NCBI GenBank assembly: GCA_945905925.1 | Contig: CAMDQN010000023.1 | Span: forward strand, 1-61,199 | Length of the DNA: 61,199 bases | Direction of reading: 5' to 3' | Origin: Singulisphaera sp. GP187 | GTDB lineage: Bacteria > Planctomycetota > Planctomycetia > Gemmatales > Gemmataceae | Shown here: in pieces, positions 9,449 to 18,157 of the stretch | Position numbering within the stretch: position 1 is the stretch's first letter | How the letters are laid out: every line of letters begins with the position of its first letter | Program-made: the position numbers and the translations under genes | The notes under the pieces: generated by a model | Database searches by the model: none | What the model was told of the DNA's origin: nothing | The model's input: the letters and a program-made list of their open reading frames with translations, nothing else

Positions 9449-10702
9449 ATGAAAGAGGTTCTGTCGCGCCGTGACTGTCTCGCGCTCGGTGCCGCCGGGC
9501 TGGCGGCGGCGCACCCCCTTCCGGCAATCGCCCTGAAGCCGATGGCCAAGCCGCTCTTGGTGGCGGCGGTCGTTACCGAGTACCGGATCCTCTCGCACGC
9601 CGACGTGATCCTCACAAAAATCCTCGAAGGCTGGCACCACGATGGCAAAGACAAACCGGCATTGAAGCTGGCGTCACTGTACGTCGATCAGTTCCCCAAA
9701 ACCGACATCGCCCGCGAGAAGTGCAAGAAGCACGGCGTCCCGATCTTCGACACCATCGAGAAGGCGGTCACGGTCGGCGGCAGGTCGATTCCCGTGGACG
9801 GCGTGCTGAGCATCGGCGAGCACGGCAACTACCCGGTGAACGAACTCGGGCAGCAGTTGTACCCGCGGAAACGGTTCTTTCAGGAGATCACCGACGCGTT
9901 CGAGAAGTACGGCCGGGTCGTGCCCGTGTTCAACGACAAGCACATCAGCACCGTCTGGGAAGACGCGAAGTGGATGTACGACCGCGCGGTGAAGATGAAG
10001 GTGCCGTTCATGGCCGGGTCGTCGCTGCCGGTGACGTTCCGCACGCACCCGCTCGACGTGCCGATGGGGAGCGACATCGAATCGGCGGTTGGCATCGGGT
10101 ACAGCGGGCTGGACGTCTACGGCTTTCACGCATTGGAGTGCTATCAGGCGATCGTCGAGCGGCGCAAGAACGCTGAGAAGGGTGTGAAGTGGGTTCGGTA
10201 TCTGGAAGGCAAGGACGTTTGGAAGGCGGTCGATGACGGCTGGGTGTCGCCCGACGTGATGAACGCGGTGTACGACACGATTCCGAAAACGAAGAAAGCC
10301 ATCCGCGACGACGACAAGGCGATGCTGTTCCAGTTCGAGTACGCCGACGGCTTCCGCGGTGCCCAGTTCATGCTGCCGAGCGCCGGTCTCACCGGAGTCG
10401 GCGTGAAGATCAAGGGTCAGAAGCCGATCGCCACCGGGTTCGAGGAGCGACCGAAGCCGTACTACCCGCACTTCGCGTACCTGCTCAAGGCCATCGAGAC
10501 CATGATCCACACGGGCAAGCCGACCTACCCGGTGGAGCGGACGCTGCTGAGCGGCGGCATTCTGGATCGCGCGCTCACGTCGAAGTTCCAGAAGGGCAAG
10601 AAACTGGATACGCCGGAGTTGGCCATCGCGTACACTCCGGTGGACTACCCGCACGCACCGAAACCCGACCTGCTCGCCGCCCCAGCCGAACGCAAGCAGT
10701 AA
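9449..10702 (+). CDS. Tat-signal conserved hypothetical protein (417 aa)
   Basis: It starts 3 nt after the previous stop with MKEVLSRRDCLALGAAGLAA, a Tat-type signal. The mature part has no GxGxxG nucleotide-binding loop I can identify. It contains recognisable conserved-looking stretches (VLSIGEHGNYPVNELGQQ, PVFNDKHIS, GSSLPVTFR, GLDVYGFHALE, MLPSAGLTGVGVK). Proteins of this kind recur in planctomycetes near Gfo/Idh/MocA and DUF1501 genes, but I do not know a function. Last gene of the 2704-10702 operon; an 80-bp gap precedes the FG-GAP gene. Confidence 0.8.
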   Translation: MKEVLSRRDCLALGAAGLAAAHPLPAIALKPMAKPLLVAAVVTEYRILSHADVILTKILEGWHHDGKDKPALKLASLYVDQFPKTDIAREKCKKHGVPIFDTIEKAVTVGGRSIPVDGVLSIGEHGNYPVNELGQQLYPRKRFFQEITDAFEKYGRVVPVFNDKHISTVWEDAKWMYDRAVKMKVPFMAGSSLPVTFRTHPLDVPMGSDIESAVGIGYSGLDVYGFHALECYQAIVERRKNAEKGVKWVRYLEGKDVWKAVDDGWVSPDVMNAVYDTIPKTKKAIRDDDKAMLFQFEYADGFRGAQFMLPSAGLTGVGVKIKGQKPIATGFEERPKPYYPHFAYLLKAIETMIHTGKPTYPVERTLLSGGILDRALTSKFQKGKKLDTPELAIAYTPVDYPHAPKPDLLAAPAERKQ

Positions 10703-11243
10703 TCGCGCACCCAGATCGCCGGGAGGCTCGATCACATATTTCGCGTGAAGGCGACTCGGAGCCAAACCGTCTGCGGAGGATCGTGATGAGATTATTCCGC
10801 TGTGAGATCGTCCCGTTATTGGTGATCGGGCTGTGTCTCGTTGTGGCGGCCGCATCGCAAGAGAAGCCAGCGGCCCCGCCCGCGCTGTTCCAAGAAGACC
10901 TGATCCGGGCGAAGTACGGCTACGCCTACGGTATCGCCGCGGCGGATCTCGACGGCGACGGCGACCTCGATCTCGTCAGCTCCGACACCACGGATGACAA
11001 GACGCCGAAGAAGGACAACGGCGCCCTGCTGTGGTTCGAGAACGACGGCAAGGGCACGTTCACCGAGCACGTGATCGCGAAGAACGAGGACGGCTGGTTC
11101 GAGCGCCTCGCGGTCGGTGACATCAACGGCGACGGGCACCTCGATGTTGCCGTGGTGTTGAACCGTGCCGGCAGCATCATTTGGTTTCAGAACCCCGGTA
11201 AGCCCGCAACGCAGTCCTGGAAGCGACACGCCATCGTCAGTGG

Positions 11244-11263
11244 CCGATCTTTCCCAGATGAAC
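11244..11263. repeat. IS1380-family terminal inverted repeat, left
   Basis: CCGATCTTTCCCAGATGAAC; core TCCCAGATGA is shared with the right end. The same end sequence, inverted, closes the damaged second copy at 48837-48855. Confidence 0.85.
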
Positions 11264-11498
11264 GCCTCTGGGAACGCAAATCGGCTGTGCGGTCACAAAG
11301 TACCCCCGCGAAGGGTGGTCTGCAACAAGTTTCGCACCCGGAAGAGGTCCCGACTCCGGTCGAACGGTCCCCGAAACTACCGCCCCAGGCGTTTTTCGGC
11401 CCCAGATACGTCGAAAGCGGCTCAACAGGCGCACCGCGGCCCCTTGGCGACGTTGGTCAGCCACGATGGACGGATCGATTTCGCAAACGCTCCTACCT

Positions 11499-12836
11499 TC
11501 ACCCCGTGTCGCACGCCAGGCGCAACCGCCCGATGCGGGTCAGGATCGCCGCGAACAGTTTCCGCGGCACCGCCACTTCCGCCAACTGGAAGATCACGTA
11601 CTTCGAGTGCGACACGACCTTGGCCCCGATCTTGACGAGTTTCTCACGCAGAGTCGTCAGGCTCCAGTGTCGGATCGGCTTCGGGAGCGCCAACTGCCGC
11701 ACGAAGTTGGCCAGGTTGTAGGCCAAGGCGAACAACTGCAACCGGGCCGCGTTGTTCCGGAACCGGCGGCACGACAACTTCGTCCAGTTCACCGCGTTCT
11801 TGCCTTCCTTGATCCACTGTTCCGCCGTACCACGCTTGTTGTAAAACTGGACCACACGCCTTGAACGCCATTTCAGGTTGGTGACGACGAACCCGATCCG
11901 TGGGAACAACTCACCGGCGTGCCACGCGATCTGCACCACCACCCGGCGGTCACGGTCCCACGACCCGGCCCGGTACCGGAAGCTGTGGTAGACGCACTTC
12001 GGCTTCCCCGACGGCCGGCCCACGGGACGTGTCAACCAGGGTAAGATCTTCCGGTCCAGAACGGGGTTGGACTTGAGCCGGATGGCGTACCGGAACCCGT
12101 TCCCCTCCAGCACCGCGAACAACTTGGGGAATGCGAACGCCGAGTCCCCGCGGAAGAACTTGGGGATGTCCTGGTCCCGGTACCGCTCGATCACCGGCAC
12201 CAGCACCCGCCGCCAGTACTTGGCACTGGCGTGGTTCCCGCGGCGGAGCATCGCGCGCTCCAGGTCGCCGAACTGGTTGAACAGGAACAACGGGTGGTAA
12301 CAGGTGCACTCGAAGTAGCCGTTGTACGCCGACCCCTGCTGACGCCCGTAGGTCGGGCTCACCGAACTGTCCATGTCCAGAATGAGTTTCGTGAGTTTGC
12401 GATGCCGGTGGGCACGGTCGATCCACGCGCCGGGAAGGTCGATCAGGTGCTTCAGGTTCTCCTTGGTGCTGAGGGTCTGGGTCTCGAACCGTGCCATCTC
12501 ACTGGTGGATGCCGCGGTGGCCTCCTTGGCCCGGCCGCCGACCACGGCCCGCATGGCCGGATCGACGCACAGGCGCTCGGCGTCGTTCACGTCCTCGTAC
12601 CCGGCGAGTCGGCTGTAGATGGACTGACGGAGGAGGGCTTGCAGGTCGTGTTGCGTGTTCCGGCCGGTGCGGGAATCGTGTAGGCCGGTCGCGGCGGTGG
12701 TGGTCAATCCGAGTGCGTCGTCGAGTTCGCGGTAGGCGAGGAGGCCGGCGTCGCTGGTGACGGTCGAGCCGTGGAACTCCAACTTGATCTCGCGGTCGAA
12801 ATCCACGCGGAGTGAGTCATTTCGGCGGTCACCCAT
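11499..12836 (-). CDS. IS1380-family transposase (445 aa)
   Basis: DDE transposase of the IS1380 group, acting on the element's own ends in the cytoplasm. Recognisable blocks: STVTSDAGLLAYRELDDALG near the N-terminus, the first catalytic Asp in LILDMDSSVSPTYG, SAYNGYFECTCYHPLFLFNQ, the second in FFRGDSAFAFPK, and the Glu-bearing GTAEQWIKEGKNAVNWTK. The length is normal for the family and there is no internal stop, so this copy may be active. About 255 bp between its stop and the left terminal repeat appear non-coding. The copy at 46512-48604 is nearly identical where it can be compared. Confidence 0.93.
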   Translation of the reverse strand: MGDRRNDSLRVDFDREIKLEFHGSTVTSDAGLLAYRELDDALGLTTTAATGLHDSRTGRNTQHDLQALLRQSIYSRLAGYEDVNDAERLCVDPAMRAVVGGRAKEATAASTSEMARFETQTLSTKENLKHLIDLPGAWIDRAHRHRKLTKLILDMDSSVSPTYGRQQGSAYNGYFECTCYHPLFLFNQFGDLERAMLRRGNHASAKYWRRVLVPVIERYRDQDIPKFFRGDSAFAFPKLFAVLEGNGFRYAIRLKSNPVLDRKILPWLTRPVGRPSGKPKCVYHSFRYRAGSWDRDRRVVVQIAWHAGELFPRIGFVVTNLKWRSRRVVQFYNKRGTAEQWIKEGKNAVNWTKLSCRRFRNNAARLQLFALAYNLANFVRQLALPKPIRHWSLTTLREKLVKIGAKVVSHSKYVIFQLAEVAVPRKLFAAILTRIGRLRLACDTG

Positions 12837-12922
12837 TGGGTCCCTCGGTCATTTCGGCAGGGAATGGTCGGAAACGCTGGGAATCCCAGGGTTCCGGCGC
12901 ACATGCCGTGCCGAAAGCTGAA

Positions 12923-12942
12923 GGTCATCTGGGAGATAGGGG
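12923..12942. repeat. IS1380-family terminal inverted repeat, right
   Basis: The reverse complement reads CCCCTATCTCCCAGATGACC, matching 15 of 20 positions of the left repeat. It is followed by the second copy of AGTGG. Confidence 0.85.
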
Positions 12943-13753
12943 AGTGGAGGTCTGCCCGGCGCGTACGACGTCGCGCTCGGCGACTTCGACGGCGACGGTC
13001 GGCTCGACGCGGCCGCCTCGAGCTGGACGCGCGGCAACCGCTTCGTGTGGTATCGCAATCCCGGAAAGGAAGGCTTCGAGAAAGAGTGGCCCGTGCGGGT
13101 CATCGAAGACAAACTCAGCGAGACGCGGACCGTGTGCGTCGCCGACTTCAACGGGGACGGCCGCCCGGACGTGCTCGGCACCGCCAGCGCGGCCCCGCTC
13201 GTGGCCTGGTACGAGAACGTCGGCGCACGCGGCGAGCTTCCCACCTGGAAGAAACACGTTGTCAGCACGACGGCGGCCCCGGTCCACGGGCGACCGGCGG
13301 ACATCGACGGAGACGGGGATGCCGACGTCGTAATGGCTCACGGCATGCGCGACGGGTTGGCTCCGCGTGCGAAGCACCAAGTCGCCTGGTACGAGAACGT
13401 CGGCAAGCCCGGCAAGGGCACGGAGTGGAAGCAGCACGTTGTTGGCGCGTTGGCCGACGCCTTCGAGGCGGTCGCGGCCGACCTTGATGGCGAGGGCAGG
13501 CTCGACATCGTGGCCACCGCTTGGGGGCCCGCGGGGCGAGTGGTCTGGTTCCACAACCCGGGCGATCCGAAGAAATCGTGGCCGATGCACACGTTGAAAG
13601 ACAAATGGCCGAACGCGAATTCGGTGATCGTGGCGGATTTCAACGGGGACAAAAAGCTCGACCTCGCGGCGACGGCGGAGCGTGGGGCGAATGAATTTCG
13701 CTGGTGGAAGAATCTGGGCGACCGATAATCGCGTTTGATACCGGAGGTCGTTC

Positions 13754-15184
13754 ATGTTGACCGTACTCGGAACTCAACGTCACACGTGCGACGGCTTCAC
13801 GCGCCGAGAGTTGCTCCAGGTCGGCGGTGCGGGCCTGTTCGGGCTCAGCCTCCCGCGGCTTCACGCGGCCGAGGCGAGTCAGATCGGCTCGCCCGTGCGG
13901 GCCAGGGCGAAATCGGTGATCTTCGTCTTCCTGTTCGGCGGGCCGAGCCAACTGGAAACGTTCGACATGAAGCCGGACGCGCCCAGCGGCATCCGTGGCC
14001 CTTTCCGGCCCACCGCCTCGCGTACGCCCGGACTTCTGATCTGCGAAAAGTTACCGCGGCTGGCGGCAATGTCGGACAGGTACTGCGTCGTCCGCACCGT
14101 GAACCACCGCCAGAACGACCACAACGGCTGCCACTACATCCAGACCGGCCACCCGGTGCCGCCGGCCCGGCGCGGCGCGGCGATGGTCGATGCCACGGAA
14201 AAGGACTGGCCCGCGATGGGGTCGGTGGTGGAGTACCTCGACCAGAAGCAAGGGCCGCGCGACTTCCCCTCCTACGTCTACCTGCCCAACCGCCTCGGGC
14301 ACATTCAGGGCTACGACCGCCTCGGGCAGTACGCCGGTTGGCTGGGCCGATCGTACAACGCGCTGGCCACCGAAATCCGCAAGCGCGACGCGACCGACAA
14401 CCCGTACTTCCGCGACTGCACCGACGCGGAACTGGACTTCCGAATCGCGGGCCTGTCCGATGAGCCGTCGATGACGCTGGATCGGCTGAACCGCCGCCAC
14501 TCGTTGCTGGCGCAGTTCGAGGCTCGGCGACGCGACACACTCACCGACCGGGAAGCGACCCACGACCGTCTCCGGCAACGCGCCCTGTCCCTGCTCACCT
14601 CCGAGAAGCTGCGACAGGCGCTCGACGTCCGGCAGGAGCCGGCGCGACTGCGGGACCGTTACGGCCGACACCTGTTCGGGCAGGCGGCGCTCATGGGGCG
14701 GCGGATGATCGAGGCCGGCGCTCGATTCGCAACCGTTCTCTGGGACGCGCCGGACGGGTACAGTTGGGACAGCCACCGCACCAATGCCGACGTGGAAAAG
14801 TATCTGCTCCCCGGCCTCGATCAGACGCTGTCCGCGCTGATCGAAGACTTGCACCAGCGCGGGTTGCTCGACGAGACGCTGGTCGTGTGCGTCGGCGAGA
14901 TGGGACGGACACCCAAGCCGGACACCGCCGCGTGGGGGCGGGGGCACTGGAGCTTCTGTTTCCCGGCGCTGCTGGCCGGCGCCGGCATTCGCGGCGGCAC
15001 GGTTTACGGGCGGTCCGACCGGGACGCCGCGTACCCCGTCGAGAAGCCGGTCAGCCCGGAAGATCTGGCCTGCACGGTCTACCACGCGCTGGGGATCGAT
15101 CCGCACGGCTCCATCCGCGACCGGCAGGATCGGCCGACTGCGATTGTCGAAGGCGGGCAACCGCTGCGAGAACTGTTCGTGTGA
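13754..15184 (+). CDS. DUF1501 family secreted protein with GRGHW variant motif (476 aa)
   Basis: The start ATG 13754 lies behind GGAGG. The Tat-type N-terminus is FTRRELLQVGGAGLFGLSLP. Blocks: SVIFVFLFGGPSQLETFDMK, YSWDSHRTN and GEMGRTPKPDTAAWGRGHWS. The motif that is GRDHW in most paralogues here reads GRGHW, so the Asp is replaced by Gly while the His stays. Since this superfamily fold often uses Asp/His as metal ligands, activity could be altered, but that is inference. It is followed 19 nt later by another DUF1501 gene with a different variant motif, so the two are probably co-transcribed. Confidence 0.92.
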   Translation: MLTVLGTQRHTCDGFTRRELLQVGGAGLFGLSLPRLHAAEASQIGSPVRARAKSVIFVFLFGGPSQLETFDMKPDAPSGIRGPFRPTASRTPGLLICEKLPRLAAMSDRYCVVRTVNHRQNDHNGCHYIQTGHPVPPARRGAAMVDATEKDWPAMGSVVEYLDQKQGPRDFPSYVYLPNRLGHIQGYDRLGQYAGWLGRSYNALATEIRKRDATDNPYFRDCTDAELDFRIAGLSDEPSMTLDRLNRRHSLLAQFEARRRDTLTDREATHDRLRQRALSLLTSEKLRQALDVRQEPARLRDRYGRHLFGQAALMGRRMIEAGARFATVLWDAPDGYSWDSHRTNADVEKYLLPGLDQTLSALIEDLHQRGLLDETLVVCVGEMGRTPKPDTAAWGRGHWSFCFPALLAGAGIRGGTVYGRSDRDAAYPVEKPVSPEDLACTVYHALGIDPHGSIRDRQDRPTAIVEGGQPLRELFV

Positions 15185-15203
15185 CGGCCACCGAGGATCA
15201 ACC

Positions 15204-16769
15204 ATGCCACCGTTCTTGCCCCGTCACCCCCGTTGCTTCCCGGGCGAGCACCACCTGCTTGGGCGGCGCGAGCTGCTTCGCGTCGGGAGTGTCAGTCTGT
15301 TCGGGCTTGGGCTGTCCGCTCTTCTGCGGCTGCAAGCTCACGCGGCCAACCCGCGGCACGCGAAGGCCAAGTCGGTCGTGTTCATCTTCCAGTCCGGCGG
15401 CCCCTCGCAGCACGAGACGTTCGACCCGAAGCCGGATGCCCCGGCGGAGATTCGCGGCGAGTACGGCACGACGCAGACGAAACTGCCCGGCGTGCGGTTC
15501 TGCGAATACCTGCCGCGTCTGGCCGCGCGAAGCGACCTGTTCTCCGTTGTCCGCACGATGCACCACACGACGGGGCGGGAGTTCCGCAACGAGCACAACA
15601 GTTGCATGTACCTGCTTCACACCGGCACGACGGAACTGCCGCCGGGCGACACGAACGCGTCCATCGTGAACCCGCGACAGGGCCGGTTCGAGTGGCCCTC
15701 GATCGGCTCGCTGCTCGCGTACGCACGGCCGAGCGATATGATCGGCTTGCCGTCCGTCGTGGAGTTGCCGCGTGCGAACGGCATGAAGTATCCCGGTCGC
15801 GGTCCCGGCATCCTCGGCCCGCGATACGCCCGCTGGGGTGTCGATCTCGCTCCCGTGTGCCGCGCGCCCGACGCGGCCGGTTCGTGCCCCAACTGTTTCA
15901 GCCACGACGATCCGAACGACCCCGCCCGCGCTCCCGGAAAGGGGCCAAAAGCGTGGTGGGACAACAGCAGTTGTCGGAACCCATCGTTCAAACTGCCTGA
16001 CATCGGCGGCATTGCAATCGAGGAGTCGCTCCTCCGGGATCGAACCTCACTGCTCCAGCGACTGGACGCCCACCACCGATCGCAAGATGCGGCAGAGAAA
16101 TCCGGCACGTTTGCTTCCTGGGATGCGTCGCGGATGCAGGCGATGAACCTGCTCTCGACGATGAGCAACGGCCGACAGAACCCGTTCGACCTCACTCAGG
16201 AGTCGCAACGGGTTCGTGACCAATACGGCCACGAGGAATGGGGGCAGGCGTTCCTCGTCGCTCGCCGGTTGGTCGAAGCGGGTGTGCGGATGGTACAAGT
16301 GAACCTCCGCGGCTGGGACACTCACCAGAACGCCTTTCGCGACCTCAAGGGCAAACTGCTTCCTTCCATCGACCGCTGCCTGTCGGGGTTCCTCGACGAC
16401 CTCCATCAACGTGGGTTGCTCGACGAAACGCTGGTCGTGATGTGTGGCGAGATGGGCCGCACGCCGAAGATTTCGCCGATCACGGCGGGCGGGAAGAACG
16501 CGTCGGGCGAGGTGTTCACGCCGGGCCGGCATCACTGGGGCGACGTGTTCCCCTGCTTCTTCGCGGGTGGCGGGGTTCGCCCCGGCCGCGTGATCGGCCA
16601 GACGGACAGGGACGGCGGTCTCCCGGTGACGGAGGCGTACACGCCCGCCGACCTCGCCGCGACGATCTTCCACCTGATGGGCATCGACCCGAACAGCGAG
16701 TTCCACGACGCCCAACGGCGACCGTACCGTTTCTCACAGGGAACGCCGATCCGTGGGCTGGCAGGATAG
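15204..16769 (+). CDS. DUF1501 family secreted protein with Cys-rich insertion and GRHHW motif (521 aa)
   Basis: The start ATG 15204 is the first that places the Tat-type segment LGRRELLRVGSVSLFGLG near the N-terminus; an in-frame extension upstream would overlap the previous gene. Blocks: SVVFIFQSGGPSQHETFDPK, GWDTHQNAF, GEMGRTPKISP and GRHHWGDVFPCFFAGGG (His where most have Asp). Residues about 218-255 form an insertion not seen in the other DUF1501 proteins of this window, containing VCRAPDAAGSCPNCFSHDD and then SSCRNPSF: four cysteines including one CxxC pair. That could bind a metal or form disulfides outside the cytoplasm. Function unknown. Confidence 0.92.
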   Translation: MPPFLPRHPRCFPGEHHLLGRRELLRVGSVSLFGLGLSALLRLQAHAANPRHAKAKSVVFIFQSGGPSQHETFDPKPDAPAEIRGEYGTTQTKLPGVRFCEYLPRLAARSDLFSVVRTMHHTTGREFRNEHNSCMYLLHTGTTELPPGDTNASIVNPRQGRFEWPSIGSLLAYARPSDMIGLPSVVELPRANGMKYPGRGPGILGPRYARWGVDLAPVCRAPDAAGSCPNCFSHDDPNDPARAPGKGPKAWWDNSSCRNPSFKLPDIGGIAIEESLLRDRTSLLQRLDAHHRSQDAAEKSGTFASWDASRMQAMNLLSTMSNGRQNPFDLTQESQRVRDQYGHEEWGQAFLVARRLVEAGVRMVQVNLRGWDTHQNAFRDLKGKLLPSIDRCLSGFLDDLHQRGLLDETLVVMCGEMGRTPKISPITAGGKNASGEVFTPGRHHWGDVFPCFFAGGGVRPGRVIGQTDRDGGLPVTEAYTPADLAATIFHLMGIDPNSEFHDAQRRPYRFSQGTPIRGLAG

Positions 16770-16856
16770 GATCACGAGCCAAGTTTCGATCACGCGGTTG
16801 GGTCGAACATCGATTATTCGCGTATCGACAAAACAGTCTCAACGGAGAGCTATCTC

Positions 16857-17963
16857 ATGCGGCCAGTCGTTCGCTGTCACACGCTTCTCCTCTCACTGCT
16901 GTTCGCGCCGTTGGCCGCGCTGCACTCTGCCGAACCGAAGACGGGCGAATCCAGGCGGATCGACCTCGGCGATGGCGTCACTCTGGAGGTCGTGTACCTC
17001 CCGCCCGGCGAGTTCATGATGGGCAGCACTCCGGAGGAGAAGAAGTGGGCGACGGGCATCGAAGGGGGCGCTCAACCGGGGACGGAGCGCGAGTCGTACG
17101 AAGGCGAGAAGCCGCGTTTGACTCGCGTGAAGAACGGTGTCTGGATGGGCCGTACGGAAGTCAGCGTCGGACAGTTCAAGAGGTTCGCCGTCGAGAGCAA
17201 GTACGTCACCGATGCCGAGAAGCCGAACGGCAAGACGCAGGTCTTCGACCCGGAATGGGATGGCTATCGACTGACAACGAAGGTGGTTCATCCGTGGAAA
17301 TCGGTGGCGGGCAAGAGCTGGCGTGACCCGAACTGGGCGTTCCCGAACCGCGATGAATTCCCCGTGGTGTGCGTGAGCTACAACGACATGAACGCCTTTT
17401 GCCGCTGGCTCACGGATCGGGAACGCAAGGCCGGGCGATTGCCAGAAGGATTGGAGTATCGCCTGCCGACGGAGGCCGAGTGGGAGTACGGGTGTCGCGG
17501 CGGCAGCAAGGAGAGTCACTACTTCTGGTGGGGCAACGACCTCGAACAAGGTGAAGGCCGGCTGAACATCTCCGCGATCGATTTCCTTCCGGGCCGCAAG
17601 AAGACGTGGCCGCTCGGGAAGGCACCGTGGAGCGACGGCTTCGCGTTCGTGTCGCCGGTGGACCACTACGGCGCGAAGGGCCGCAACGGCTTCGGCCTCG
17701 CGGACATGTGCGGCGGCGTGTGGGAGTTCGTCATCGATCACTTCGACCCGAAGGGTGGCCACGAAGAGATCTACTATGAAAATACCGAAAAACGCACCGT
17801 CACCCGCCCCGTGTGCCGTGGTGGCAACTACTTCGACGTGCCCGGCAACGCCCGCTGTGCGGTGCGCCTCGGCATCGCTGGCGTGAACTATTCCGACTCG
17901 CGAGATGGATTCCGCATCTGCTTGGGCCGAGTCGTGCCACGGGAAAAGGAAGACCAACCGTGA
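16857..17963 (+). CDS. FGE-sulfatase (SUMF1-like) domain secreted protein (368 aa)
   Basis: A signal peptide at residues 1-24 is followed by a formylglycine-generating-enzyme-type fold: VYLPPGEFMMGST, MGRTEVSVGQFKRF, YNDMNAFCRWL, YRLPTEAEWEYGCRGG, FGLADMCGGVWEF and CRGGNYFDVPGNARCAVRLG. The C-terminal region has a single Cys in GNARCAV rather than the closely spaced pair used by true formylglycine-generating enzymes, so it is probably one of the many non-sulfatase-maturing members of the fold, possibly a ligand-binding or iron-linked variant. No sulfatase gene is in the window. It overlaps the next small ORF by 4 nt. Confidence 0.88.
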   Translation: MRPVVRCHTLLLSLLFAPLAALHSAEPKTGESRRIDLGDGVTLEVVYLPPGEFMMGSTPEEKKWATGIEGGAQPGTERESYEGEKPRLTRVKNGVWMGRTEVSVGQFKRFAVESKYVTDAEKPNGKTQVFDPEWDGYRLTTKVVHPWKSVAGKSWRDPNWAFPNRDEFPVVCVSYNDMNAFCRWLTDRERKAGRLPEGLEYRLPTEAEWEYGCRGGSKESHYFWWGNDLEQGEGRLNISAIDFLPGRKKTWPLGKAPWSDGFAFVSPVDHYGAKGRNGFGLADMCGGVWEFVIDHFDPKGGHEEIYYENTEKRTVTRPVCRGGNYFDVPGNARCAVRLGIAGVNYSDSRDGFRICLGRVVPREKEDQP

Positions 17964-18112
17964 AACAGATATTCGCACTCACCGCCTTGCTGCTCGCGCC
18001 GCTGGCGGCGCTCTTCAGTTTTCTGTCGTTCTTGGCCGCCGTTTCGGACACGGTTTTCATCACCGGGCACTGCCCGCCAACGATGGTCGCAATTCACGGC
18101 ATCCTCGCGTAA
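17960..18112 (+). CDS. Small ORF with signal peptide (50 aa), possible remnant of a deleted secreted-protein gene
   Basis: GTG 17960 overlaps the upstream TGA (GTGA) and opens a 50-codon frame. Residues 1-18 are a convincing signal or membrane segment (VKQIFALTALLLAPLAAL), followed by FSFLSFLAAVSDTVFITGHC and a short tail. The signal resembles that of the FGE-domain gene just upstream (LLFAPLAAL). I recognise nothing in the tail. It may be a genuine small membrane peptide, or the start of a secreted protein whose body has been deleted, like the DUF1501 remnants at the left end of the window. I favour the second reading weakly. Confidence 0.4.
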   Translation: MKQIFALTALLLAPLAALFSFLSFLAAVSDTVFITGHCPPTMVAIHGILA

Positions 18113-18157
18113 CGGGTGCCGAAACCGCAACTTCCATCACAGAAGACGGACACGCAA

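Larger units (their letters stand above)
11244..12942 (-). mobile_element. Complete IS1380-family insertion sequence (1699 bp)
   Basis: The boundaries come from three agreeing signals. Imperfect terminal inverted repeats match 15 of 20 positions without gaps (CCGATCTTTCCCAGATGAAC at the left, CCCCTATCTCCCAGATGACC at the right end on the other strand). A direct repeat AGTGG flanks it at 11239-11243 and 12943-12947. Excision exactly restores the interrupted FG-GAP gene. It encodes one transposase on the minus strand. A second, damaged copy lies at 46512-48855 in the opposite orientation. Confidence 0.92.
10783..13728 (+). pseudogene. FG-GAP/VCBS repeat secreted protein gene, split by an IS1380-family insertion
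   Basis: The 5' exon-like part, 10783-11243, encodes a signal peptide and FG-GAP/VCBS repeats (AAADLDGDGDLDLVSS, AVGDINGDGHLDVAVV), putative calcium-binding propeller blades. It stops making sense at 11244, where an insertion sequence begins. Coding resumes at 12948: GDFDGDGRLDAAASS, CVADFNGDGRPDVLG, VADFNGDKKLDLAAT, ending at the TAA 13726-13728. Joining 11243 to 12948, i.e. removing the element and one copy of the duplicated AGTGG, gives an uninterrupted frame across the junction (RHAIVSGGLPGAYDVALG) and a 413-residue protein. A recent, clean disruption. Confidence 0.92.

Noticed and set aside
6689-9640. A 983-codon open frame on the minus strand opposite the esterase fusion and its neighbours
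   Set aside because: Antisense shadow of strongly GC3-biased plus-strand genes; its translation is Arg/Val/His-rich low-complexity sequence with no motif, and it crosses real gene boundaries.
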